A stretch of 64,000 nucleotides of DNA, taken from Agromyces marinus. Lineage in GTDB: Bacteria; Actinomycetota; Actinomycetes; Actinomycetales; Microbacteriaceae. The position numbers and the translations under genes are program-made. Position 1 is the stretch's first letter; each line of letters starts with the position of its first letter. The stretch covers positions 620,001 through 684,000 of the forward strand of contig NZ_CP087879.1 of NCBI RefSeq assembly GCF_021442325.1. The letters run 5' to 3'. Below are positions 25,335 through 32,589 of the stretch, piece after piece. The notes under the pieces were generated by a model. It was not told the DNA's origin. It did not search any database and saw nothing but the letters and a program-made list of their open reading frames with translations.

Positions 25335-25966
25335 GGCGTCACCGCGTTCGCACCGGAGGGACCGACCGCATCGACCGCGGCGCGGCTCAGCCTCGCGATC
25401 GCGGCGAAGTCGCGGGCCGCGATGAGCTCGCGCGTGACCATCCAGCTGCCGCTCACCGCGAACACGTGCTTCGAGGCGAGGTAGTCGGCCGCGTTGGTCT
25501 CGGTGACGCCGCCGCTCGGCAGGAACCGCACCCCGGGGAACGGGCCGGCGAGGGCCGTGATCATGCCCAGGCCGCCGAGCTGCCCCGCGGGGAACAGCTT
25601 CAGGCGGTCGAGGCCGAGCCGGACGGCGCGCTGCACCTCGGTCGCGGTCGCGACCCCGGGGACCACGTCGACGCCGTGGGTGCGGGCCCGATCGACCACG
25701 TCCTCGGCGAGGCCCGGGCTCACGACGAACCGGGCGCCGGCGTCGACGACGCGGTCGACGTCGTCCGGGGTGAGGACGGTGCCCGCGCCGACCGCGAACC
25801 CGTCGAGGTCGCGCAGCGCCGCGATCGCGTCGATGCCCGCGGGCGTGCGCAGCGTGATCTCGGCGCAGCCGATGCCTCCGGCGAGGAGCGCCTCCGCGAC
25901 CGGCTCGGCCAGTCCCGCGTCGTCGATCACGACCACGGGCACGAATCGCCGACCGTCGAGGCTCAT
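25331..25966 (-). CDS. KDPG/KHG aldolase (Eda-like)
   Basis: 211 residues forming a class I aldolase barrel: GCAEITLRTPAG with the catalytic Glu36, GAGTVLTPDD, FVVSPG, and the Schiff-base lysine K123 in RLKLFPA, followed by LPSGGV for phosphate binding. It splits 2-keto-3-deoxy-6-phosphogluconate into pyruvate and glyceraldehyde 3-phosphate. The ATG at 25966 is chosen because it overlaps the upstream SDR stop; a start 12 bp earlier is possible. It couples by ATGA to the kinase gene. Confidence 0.9.
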   Translation of the reverse strand: MSLDGRRFVPVVVIDDAGLAEPVAEALLAGGIGCAEITLRTPAGIDAIAALRDLDGFAVGAGTVLTPDDVDRVVDAGARFVVSPGLAEDVVDRARTHGVDVVPGVATATEVQRAVRLGLDRLKLFPAGQLGGLGMITALAGPFPGVRFLPSGGVTETNAADYLASKHVFAVSGSWMVTRELIAARDFAAIARLSRAAVDAVGPSGANAVTP

Positions 25967-26721
25967 CGGCCGAGCCATCCGCCGTCGACCGGAAGCACGA
26001 CGCCCGAGACGTACGCGGCGGCGGGCGAGGCGAGGAACACCGTGGCACCCGCGAGGTCTTCGGCCCGTCCCCACCGCCCTGCGGGGATGCGCTCGAGGAT
26101 CGACCGCGAGCGGTCGGCGTCCTCGCGGAGCGCCCGCGTGTTGTCGGTCGCGATGTAGCCCGGCGCGATCGCGTTGACGGTCACGCCCTTCTCGGTCCAC
26201 TCGTTCGCGAGCGCCTTGACCAGGCCCGCGACCCCCGACTTGGCGGCGGCGTAGCCGGGCACGTTGATCCCGCCCTGGAAGCTGAGCAGGCTCGCGGTGA
26301 AGATGACGCGGCCGTCGCCGCGTTCGAGCATGCCGCGGGCGATCTCCTGCGTGAGCACGAACTGGCTCGAGAGGTTGACCGCGATCACGCGGTCCCAGAG
26401 CTCGAGCGGATGCTCGGCCGCGGGCGAGCGCTCGATCGTGCCGGCGTTGTTCACGAGGATGTCGATGCGCCGCTCGCGCAGCGCTCCGCCGAGCGCGAGC
26501 ACGGCGTCGCGGTCGGCGAAGTCGACGGCGTGCGCCTCGAAGCTGCGGCCGTGCGCCTCGACGGCGCGGGCGATCCGGCTCCCGGTCGGTTCGAGGCTCG
26601 AACTCACGCCGATGATGTCGGCGCCTGCGGCGGCGAGCGCCTCGGCCATGGCGAAGCCGATGCCCCGCTTGGCTCCCGTGACGAGGGCCGTGGTCCCCGT
26701 GAGGTCGAAGCTCGTGGTCAT
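25963..26721 (-). CDS. SDR oxidoreductase, KduD-like
   Basis: 252 residues of classical short-chain dehydrogenase: TGAKRGIGFAMA cofactor motif, NNAG, the catalytic Ser in ASLLSF, and YAAAK with the Tyr-Lys pair. It most resembles 2-dehydro-3-deoxy-D-gluconate 5-dehydrogenase (KduD), which feeds KDG to the kinase and aldolase encoded next in the same operon. It overlaps both neighbours by 4 bp. Gluconate 5-dehydrogenase is the main alternative. Confidence 0.83.
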   Translation of the reverse strand: MTTSFDLTGTTALVTGAKRGIGFAMAEALAAAGADIIGVSSSLEPTGSRIARAVEAHGRSFEAHAVDFADRDAVLALGGALRERRIDILVNNAGTIERSPAAEHPLELWDRVIAVNLSSQFVLTQEIARGMLERGDGRVIFTASLLSFQGGINVPGYAAAKSGVAGLVKALANEWTEKGVTVNAIAPGYIATDNTRALREDADRSRSILERIPAGRWGRAEDLAGATVFLASPAAAYVSGVVLPVDGGWLGR

Positions 26722-27752
26722 GCGTCGGTCTCCTGTCCGGCCCGGACGTCGACGAGCACCTTCATGGCCCGTCCGCCCTCGAGATCGTCGAAGGCCGCGC
26801 GCGTCTCGGCGAGCGGCACGATCTTCGAGATCAGGCTAGCGCTCGGGATCGTGCCGTCGGCGATGAGCTCGACCGCCGTCTCGAAGTCGGCGCGCTGGTA
26901 GACGCGTGCGCCGAGGATCCGAAGTTCGCGCCAGAACACGCGCTGCAGGTCGATCTCGCGCGGCTTCGGGTGGATGGCGACGACCACGACCGTGCCGCGC
27001 ACCTTGGCCAGCGAGGTCGCGCCGAGCACCGCCGCAGCGGCGCCCGAGACCTCGAAGACGGCGTCGGCGCCCGCACCGCCGGTCCACGCCTCGACCCATG
27101 CGACCTGGTCGGTCTCGCGCGGGTCGATCGTCGTGAAGCCGAGCCCTGCGATGAGCCCCCGGCGGTTCGCGTCGAGCTCGATGACGGCGACCTCGGCGCC
27201 GAAGGACCGGGCGACGGTCGCGATGAGCACGCCGATGGGTCCGCCGCCGATGACCACGGCGCGCTCGCCGGGCGCGAGCTCTGCGCGTCGCACGTCGTGC
27301 ACGGCCACGGCGACGGGCTCGACGAGTGCGGCCGCGTCGAGCGCGATGCCGTCCGGGAGCGCGACGAGGACGTCAGCGGGGACGTTCCAGTACGCCTGGA
27401 GCGCGCCGGGGGAGTCGATGCCGATGAAGTCGAGGTTCTGGCAGATGTGCTCGTTGCCGGCCCTGCACGCCGGGCAGGTGCCGTCCCAGGCGAGCGGCAT
27501 GACGGTCACCGCGTCGCCGGCGGACCACGCGTCGACGCCGTCGCCGACGGCGGCGATCGTGCCGCTCATCTCGTGGCCGAAGACGAGGGGGGTCTCGACG
27601 CGCGCGTCCATGCTGCCGTGGAGGATGTGCAGGTCGGTTCCGCAGAGGCCGACGTAGGCGACGCGGATCTGCACCTGCCCGGGTGCGGGCGGTGTCGGAT
27701 GGGCCTCGATGAGGGTGATGGTCGATTCACCCGTGTAGGCGGCGGTCAGCAT
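26718..27752 (-). CDS. Zinc-dependent medium-chain dehydrogenase
   Basis: 344 residues. Catalytic zinc ligands are C37 in GLCGTD and the H60-E61 pair in GHEMSG. The structural lobe has only CPACRAGNEHIC, three cysteines where four are usual. The Rossmann motif is VIGGGPIGVLIA. Family members near KduD and KDG enzymes oxidise sugar acids or polyols such as sorbitol or galactitol. It leads the operon ADH-SDR-aldolase-kinase. Its promoter region, shared with the divergent aldo-keto reductase, contains two palindromes. Confidence 0.85.
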   Translation of the reverse strand: MLTAAYTGESTITLIEAHPTPPAPGQVQIRVAYVGLCGTDLHILHGSMDARVETPLVFGHEMSGTIAAVGDGVDAWSAGDAVTVMPLAWDGTCPACRAGNEHICQNLDFIGIDSPGALQAYWNVPADVLVALPDGIALDAAALVEPVAVAVHDVRRAELAPGERAVVIGGGPIGVLIATVARSFGAEVAVIELDANRRGLIAGLGFTTIDPRETDQVAWVEAWTGGAGADAVFEVSGAAAAVLGATSLAKVRGTVVVVAIHPKPREIDLQRVFWRELRILGARVYQRADFETAVELIADGTIPSASLISKIVPLAETRAAFDDLEGGRAMKVLVDVRAGQETDA

Positions 27753-27799
27753 GGGTCCTCCAGCGATGTCGTGGGAACGACGCCGGATTGGGGAGACCT

Positions 27800-27835
27800 A
27801 TTGCGCCGCAATGTCCTCGATTCTCGCACGAGAAT
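27800..27835. promoter_or_regulatory. Two palindromes in the divergent ADH/aldo-keto reductase promoter region
   Basis: ATTGCGCCGCAAT (27800-27812, perfect around a central C) and ATTCTCG-CA-CGAGAAT (27820-27835, perfect) have centres about two helical turns apart. Both lie between the two divergent starts and are good operator candidates. Confidence 0.55.
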
Positions 27836-27896
27836 GGCGCGCGAGGCGAAAGTCATCTAACCTTTACTCCGTACTGCTCGCCCATGGAGGTCCCCG

Positions 27897-28868
27897 ATGA
27901 AGCGTCACCCCCTGCGACCCGGGGTCGACCCGACCGAACTCGGCTTCGGTGCCGCCCAGCTCGGCAACCTCGCCCGCGAGACGACCGACGCCGAGGCTCG
28001 CGCGGCCGTCGACGCGGCATGGGACGCCGGCATCCGCTACTTCGACACGGCCCCCCACTACGGGCTCGGGCTCAGCGAACGCCGCCTCGGCGAGGCGCTG
28101 CGCGAGCGTCCCCGCGACGAGTACGTGCTCTCGACGAAGGTCGGGCGACTCCTCGTGCCCAGCGGATACCCCGAGGGCGCCATGGACGACCAGGGCTTCG
28201 CGGTGCCGGCGACGCTGCGTCGCGAGTGGGACCTCAGCCGCGACGGCATCCGCCGCTCGATCGACGCGAGCCTCGAGCGCCTCGGGCTCGACCGGATCGA
28301 CATCGCCTACCTGCACGACCCCGACGACCACGGCGAGCAGGCGCACGCCGAGGCCGTCCCGGCGCTCATCGAACTGCGCGAGGAGGGCGTCGTCGGTGCG
28401 GTCGGGGCCGGGATGAACCAGTCCGCGATGCCCGCCGAGTTCGTCCGCCGCCACGACGTCGACGTCATCATGCTCGCCGGCCGGTACACGCTCCTCGAAC
28501 AGGGCGCGCTCGACGACCTGCTCCCCGCCGCGCTCGAGCGCGGCGTCGGCATCGTCGCGGCCGCGGTCTACAACTCCGGCCTGCTCTCCAGGCCGCGGCC
28601 GGCAGCGGATGCCACCTACGACTACGCACCCGCGCCTGCGGCGATCCTCGAGCGCGTCGACGCGCTCGCCGATGTGTGCGACGAGTTCGGCATCGCCCTG
28701 CCCGAGGCCGCGCTCGCCCACCCCCTGCGGCACCCCGCCGTCGTGTCGGTCGTCGTCGGGATGCGAACGCCCGAGCAGGTGCACGGAACCGCCGCGCGGT
28801 TCGAGGCGCAGATCCCCGACGCCTTCTGGGAGGCGCTCACGCGACGGGGGCTCCTGCGCGATGCGTGA
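27897..28868 (+). CDS. Aldo/keto reductase, L-fucose/D-threo-aldose 1-dehydrogenase-like
   Basis: 323 residues of the AKR barrel: GFGAAQLGNL at the start, YFDTAPHYG with catalytic Asp and Tyr, LSTKVGRLL with the catalytic lysine, and YLHDPDDH. This wording matches the AKR group that oxidises C1 of L-fucose and related aldoses to the lactone. GGAGG precedes the ATG. The lactonase, FAH hydrolase, SDR and mutarotase of the same route are 0.8-3.6 kb downstream, beyond a FadR-type gene on the other strand. Confidence 0.85.
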   Translation: MKRHPLRPGVDPTELGFGAAQLGNLARETTDAEARAAVDAAWDAGIRYFDTAPHYGLGLSERRLGEALRERPRDEYVLSTKVGRLLVPSGYPEGAMDDQGFAVPATLRREWDLSRDGIRRSIDASLERLGLDRIDIAYLHDPDDHGEQAHAEAVPALIELREEGVVGAVGAGMNQSAMPAEFVRRHDVDVIMLAGRYTLLEQGALDDLLPAALERGVGIVAAAVYNSGLLSRPRPAADATYDYAPAPAAILERVDALADVCDEFGIALPEAALAHPLRHPAVVSVVVGMRTPEQVHGTAARFEAQIPDAFWEALTRRGLLRDA

Positions 28869-28872
28869 GGAC

Positions 28873-29631
28873 TCAGCCCTCGTCGGGGGCCTCGGCGGGC
28901 AGCTCGTCGACGCGACTCGCGGTGAACTCCTCGACGCCGAGCACGTGGACGCTCATGCGGATGCGGGCCCGGTCGGGATCGCCAGCTTCGAGCGCCTCGA
29001 GGATCGCACGGTGCTCGCGCTGCGTGTCGTGCACGGCTCCGCCCTGATGGATGGCGCGCCACAGCCGCGCACGCGCCGTTCGGCTCACGAGCGCCTCGAT
29101 GATCGCCGCGAAGGCCGGGTTGCCGCTCGCCGTCGCGATCAGCCGATGGAACTCGGTGTCGACGTCGATGGTCGCCTCGAGGTCGATCTGGCCGTCGACC
29201 TCCAGGATCGCCTCGCCGCGGTCGAGGATGCCGCGCGCCCGCGCGAGCTCGTCCTCGGTGATCCGCAGCGCCGCGTGCGCCGCGGCCTCGGGTTCGAGCA
29301 CGCGCCGCACGCCGAGCAGGTGCACGCTGTTCTCGGGACTCTGCAGTTCGGCGAGCATCCCGAGGGGCTCGAGCAACTGGCCGGGTTCGAGCGAGGTCAC
29401 GTACGTGCCGTCGCCCTGCCTGGTCTCCAGCACGCCGAGGACCACGAGCGCCCGGACGCCCTCGCGGAGCGGGCCCCGCGAGACGCCGAGCCGCGCGCCG
29501 AGTTCGCGTTCGACCGGCAGGCGCGAGCCCGCCATGAGTTCACCGCTCGTGATCATCTCGCGGATGCCGTCGATCACGACGTTCGAGCGGGAGCGGATCG
29601 GAGCGCCGTCGGGCGCGGGCGTGCTGGCCAT
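28873..29631 (-). CDS. FadR-type GntR transcriptional regulator (FCD domain)
   Basis: 252 residues from the ATG at 29631 (a GTG two codons upstream is possible). The N-terminal winged helix contains SRLPVERELGARLGVSRGPL and REGVRALVVLGVL; the FCD domain has the DTEFHRLIATASGN metal-site helix and later histidines (EHRAIL, VHVLGVE). It is convergent with the aldo-keto reductase and divergent from the lactonase operon, so it probably controls the fucose-type genes. It is a second, distinct FadR-type regulator in the sugar region. Confidence 0.9.
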   Translation of the reverse strand: MASTPAPDGAPIRSRSNVVIDGIREMITSGELMAGSRLPVERELGARLGVSRGPLREGVRALVVLGVLETRQGDGTYVTSLEPGQLLEPLGMLAELQSPENSVHLLGVRRVLEPEAAAHAALRITEDELARARGILDRGEAILEVDGQIDLEATIDVDTEFHRLIATASGNPAFAAIIEALVSRTARARLWRAIHQGGAVHDTQREHRAILEALEAGDPDRARIRMSVHVLGVEEFTASRVDELPAEAPDEG

Positions 29632-29655
29632 GGGCACAGCATAGACGAGCAGGCC

Positions 29656-29673
29656 GTAATCATCAGATCTTTC
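29656..29673. promoter_or_regulatory. GTAATCA / GATCTTTC boxes upstream of the lactonase operon
   Basis: GTAATCA (29656-29662) and GATCTTTC (29666-29673) repeat, with shorter spacing, the boxes found beside the first FadR-type gene. They lie in the 65-bp divergent region between regulator and lactonase. Confidence 0.4.
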
Positions 29674-29696
29674 GACTTGGATACCGAGGAGGCCGC

Positions 29697-30575
29697 ATGA
29701 GCGGGATCATCGACGCGCACCAGCACGTCTGGAGCCTCGAGCGCGCGGAGTACCGCTGGCTGACGCCCGAGGCCGGCGTGCTCTACCGCGACTTCGAGAT
29801 GGCGGAGGTCCTGCCGTCGTTCGCGCGGGCGGGCGTGACCGGCACCGTGCTCGTCCAGTCCGCCGACAACGACGACGACACCGAGCACATGTTCGCCGTC
29901 GCCGAGACCGAGCCGCGCGTGCTCGGGGTGGTCGGCTACGTCCCGCTGCACGAACCCGAGCGGGCGGCATCCCGCCTCGAGGAACTCCGCGGCAGGGTGC
30001 GCTTCTGCGGCATCCGCAACCTCATCCACGACCGACCCGACCCGGGCTGGCTCCGGCGCGACGACGTCGACGAGGGGCTCGGCATCCTCGAGGCCGCCGG
30101 CGTGCCGTTCGACGTCGTCGGCGTGCTGCCCGAGCACCTCGAAGCCGTGCTCGAGGTCTCGGACCGGCATCCCGACCTCGACCTCGTGCTCGACCACCTC
30201 AACAAGCCGCCGATCGGCGCCGGCGACCACGAGCCGTGGGCCTCGCTCATCGCGAAGGTCGCCGAGAACCCGCGCGTGCACGCCAAGGTCTCGGGCCTGT
30301 ACTCCGCCGTCGGCGACCCCGCCGACTGGAGCGTCGAGACCGTCCGGCCCATGTTCGACCACGCGCTCGCCGTCTTCGGGCCCGACCGCCTCATGTACGG
30401 CGGCGACTGGCCGGTCTCGCTCATCGCCGGCGGCTACGACCGGGTGTTCGACGGCATCGACGAACTCCTGTCCGGCCTCGACCCCCGCGAGCGCGGCGCG
30501 ATCCTCGCGGGGACCGCTCGCCGCTTCTACTCGCTCCCCGACGCACCCCCCGAGACGGAAGGCACCACCCCATGA
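29697..30575 (+). CDS. Amidohydrolase family 2, L-fuconolactonase-like
   Basis: 292 residues of the amidohydrolase-2 barrel: IIDAHQHVWSLE with the first histidines, a middle VLDHLNKPP histidine strand and YGGDWPVSL with the catalytic Asp. This is the pattern of sugar lactonases such as L-fucono- and L-rhamnono-lactonase, which hydrolyse the lactone made by the aldose dehydrogenase. GGAGG precedes the ATG. Its stop overlaps the FAH gene (ATGA), and it heads a four-gene operon. Confidence 0.87.
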   Translation: MSGIIDAHQHVWSLERAEYRWLTPEAGVLYRDFEMAEVLPSFARAGVTGTVLVQSADNDDDTEHMFAVAETEPRVLGVVGYVPLHEPERAASRLEELRGRVRFCGIRNLIHDRPDPGWLRRDDVDEGLGILEAAGVPFDVVGVLPEHLEAVLEVSDRHPDLDLVLDHLNKPPIGAGDHEPWASLIAKVAENPRVHAKVSGLYSAVGDPADWSVETVRPMFDHALAVFGPDRLMYGGDWPVSLIAGGYDRVFDGIDELLSGLDPRERGAILAGTARRFYSLPDAPPETEGTTP

Positions 30576-31426
30576 CCGACACGTTCACCCTCGCCCGACT
30601 CGGCGCCCCGGGCCGCGAGGTCCCCGTCGTGCGCGTCGGCGACCGCGTCCTCGACGCGCGCGCCCTCACCGCCGACTACGACGCCGCGTTCTTCGCCGGC
30701 GACGGGGTCGCCCGGGTGCGCGACGCGCTCGACGCACTGCCCGCGTTCGACGGCGACGTCTCGCGCGTCGGGGCACCGATCGCACGCCCCGGCAAGATCG
30801 TCTGCATCGGCCTGAACTACCGCGACCACGCCGAGGAGACCGGTGCCGCGCTTCCCGAGGAGCCCGTCATCTTCATGAAGGACCCGTCGACGATGGTCGG
30901 GCCGAACGACGACGTGCTGATCCCGCGGAACTCGACGAAGACCGACTGGGAGGTCGAGCTCGGGGTCGTCATCGGCTCGACGGCGCGCTACCTCGACTCG
31001 CCAGACGACGCGCTCGCGTGCGTGGCCGGGTACGCCGTCTCGCACGACGTCTCCGAGCGCGAGTTCCAGCTCGAACGGGGCGGCCAGTGGGACAAGGGCA
31101 AGAGCTGCGAGACCTTCAACCCGTTCGGTCCCGATCTCGTTCCGGCCGACCAGGTCGCCGACCCGCAGCAGCTGGGCCTGCGGCTGTGGGTCAACGGCAC
31201 GCTGCACCAGGACGGCAACACCTCGAACATGCTCTTCAGCGTGGCGCACGTGATCTGGTACCTCAGCCAGTTCATGGTGCTGAACCCCGGTGACGTCATC
31301 AACACCGGCACCCCGGCGGGCGTCGCGCTCGGCCTGCCCGGCACGCCCTACCTGCGCGCGGGCGACACGGTCGAACTCGAGATCGACGGACTCGGGCGTG
31401 CGGGCCAGCGGATGGTGCAGGCATGA
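30572..31426 (+). CDS. FAH-family hydrolase, 2,4-diketo-3-deoxy-L-fuconate hydrolase-like
   Basis: 284 residues. The FAH fold shows CIGLNYRDHAEETG, FMKDPSTMVGPNDDV, the metal glutamates in DWEVELGVVIG and the late GTPAGVALGL. In non-phosphorylative L-fucose breakdown this family cleaves 2,4-diketo-3-deoxy-L-fuconate into pyruvate and lactate. It overlaps the lactonase and SDR genes by 4 bp each. The shorter length and motifs separate it clearly from the XylX-like enzyme at 21590. Confidence 0.86.
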   Translation: MTDTFTLARLGAPGREVPVVRVGDRVLDARALTADYDAAFFAGDGVARVRDALDALPAFDGDVSRVGAPIARPGKIVCIGLNYRDHAEETGAALPEEPVIFMKDPSTMVGPNDDVLIPRNSTKTDWEVELGVVIGSTARYLDSPDDALACVAGYAVSHDVSEREFQLERGGQWDKGKSCETFNPFGPDLVPADQVADPQQLGLRLWVNGTLHQDGNTSNMLFSVAHVIWYLSQFMVLNPGDVINTGTPAGVALGLPGTPYLRAGDTVELEIDGLGRAGQRMVQA

Positions 31427-32190
31427 GCGCGGGCGAGTTCGACGGGCTCGTCGCCGTCGTCACGGGCGGAGCCTCGGGCATCGGCCTCGCCGCGGCCGAG
31501 GCCCTGGCCGCACGCGGCGCACGCGTCGCGGTGCTCGACCGATCCGTCGACGGCCTGACCGAGTCGCTGGCCGGGTTCGCCGCCGACGTCGCGGACCGCG
31601 CGTCCGTCTCCGCCGCGGTCGACGCGATCGCGGAACGCTTCGGCGGGATCGACATCCTCGTCAACAACGCGGGCATCAGCGCCGTCGGCACGGTCGAGGA
31701 GAACGACGACGAGGAATGGGCCCGCGTGCTCGACGTCAACGTGATCGGCATGGCCCGCGTCACCGCCGCGGCGCTGCCGTGGCTGCGACGCTCGGAGGCG
31801 GCATCCGTCGTCAACCTCTGCTCGATCGCGGCCCTGAACGGCCTCCCGCAGCGCGCGCTCTACTCGGCGTCCAAGGGTGCCGTGCTCGCGCTCACCTACG
31901 CGATGGCGACCGACCACGTCGGCGAGGGCGTCCGCGTGAACTGCGTGAGCCCGGCGACCGTCGCGACCCCGTTCGTCGAACGCATGCTGCAGGGCTTCGC
32001 CGACCCCGTCGCCGAGCGGGCCGCGCTCGACGCGCGCCAGGCGACCGGCCGCATGGTCACTCCGGAAGAGGTCGCCGGGGCGATCGTGTACCTCGCGAGC
32101 CCGTCGTCCGGGTCGACCACGGGCACCGCGCTCGAGATCGACGGCGGCATCACCCACCTCCGCCCGCGACCGGCCGGGGCGCGCGCATGA
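31423..32190 (+). CDS. SDR oxidoreductase, 2-keto-3-deoxy-L-fuconate dehydrogenase-like
   Basis: 255 residues of classical SDR: TGGASGIGLAAAEALA, NNAGIS, a serine in LCSIAALNG, YSASKG with Tyr-Lys, and SPATVATPF. It would oxidise the C4 hydroxyl of 2-keto-3-deoxy-L-fuconate to the diketo acid that the FAH hydrolase cleaves. The role rests on the operon: lactonase, FAH hydrolase, this gene and mutarotase overlap one another. Confidence 0.84.
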   Translation: MSAGEFDGLVAVVTGGASGIGLAAAEALAARGARVAVLDRSVDGLTESLAGFAADVADRASVSAAVDAIAERFGGIDILVNNAGISAVGTVEENDDEEWARVLDVNVIGMARVTAAALPWLRRSEAASVVNLCSIAALNGLPQRALYSASKGAVLALTYAMATDHVGEGVRVNCVSPATVATPFVERMLQGFADPVAERAALDARQATGRMVTPEEVAGAIVYLASPSSGSTTGTALEIDGGITHLRPRPAGARA

Positions 32191-32528
32191 GCGGGCGACC
32201 GCGCGTGCGGCGCCTCGCCTCGGTCATCGGCCTGCCGGCCGAGCACCGCGAGGAATACGAGCGGCTGCACGCCGACGTCTGGCCGAAGGTGCTCGAGCGG
32301 CTGACCGCGAGCAACATCCGCAACTACTCGATCTACCGTCACGGCGAGGTGCTCTTCGCCTACATGGAGTACGTCGGCGACGACCTCGAGGCCGACATGG
32401 CCGCGATCGCCGCCGACCCCGAGACGCAGCGCTGGTGGTCGGTGTGCGAGCCGCTGCAGCGGCCGTTCGCCGAACGCGCGGAGGGCGAGTGGTGGATGGA
32501 GGTCCCGGAGGTCTTTCACCTGGACTGA
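32187..32528 (+). CDS. L-rhamnose/L-fucose mutarotase family (RhaM/FucU-like)
   Basis: 113 residues with the RhaM-type ferredoxin-like fold: EEYERLHADVWPKVLERL near the start with the conserved His, IRNYSIYRHG, and WWSVCEPLQRPF late. The enzyme interconverts alpha and beta anomers of a deoxyhexose and supplies the form used by the aldose dehydrogenase. The ATG overlaps the SDR stop, and it closes the operon. Confidence 0.87.
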   Translation: MSGRPRVRRLASVIGLPAEHREEYERLHADVWPKVLERLTASNIRNYSIYRHGEVLFAYMEYVGDDLEADMAAIAADPETQRWWSVCEPLQRPFAERAEGEWWMEVPEVFHLD

Positions 32529-32589
32529 GCGTCACGCGACGCGCGCAGGTCGACGCGCGACGCGCGACGCCGGTGCCGGGCCGCGGTGG

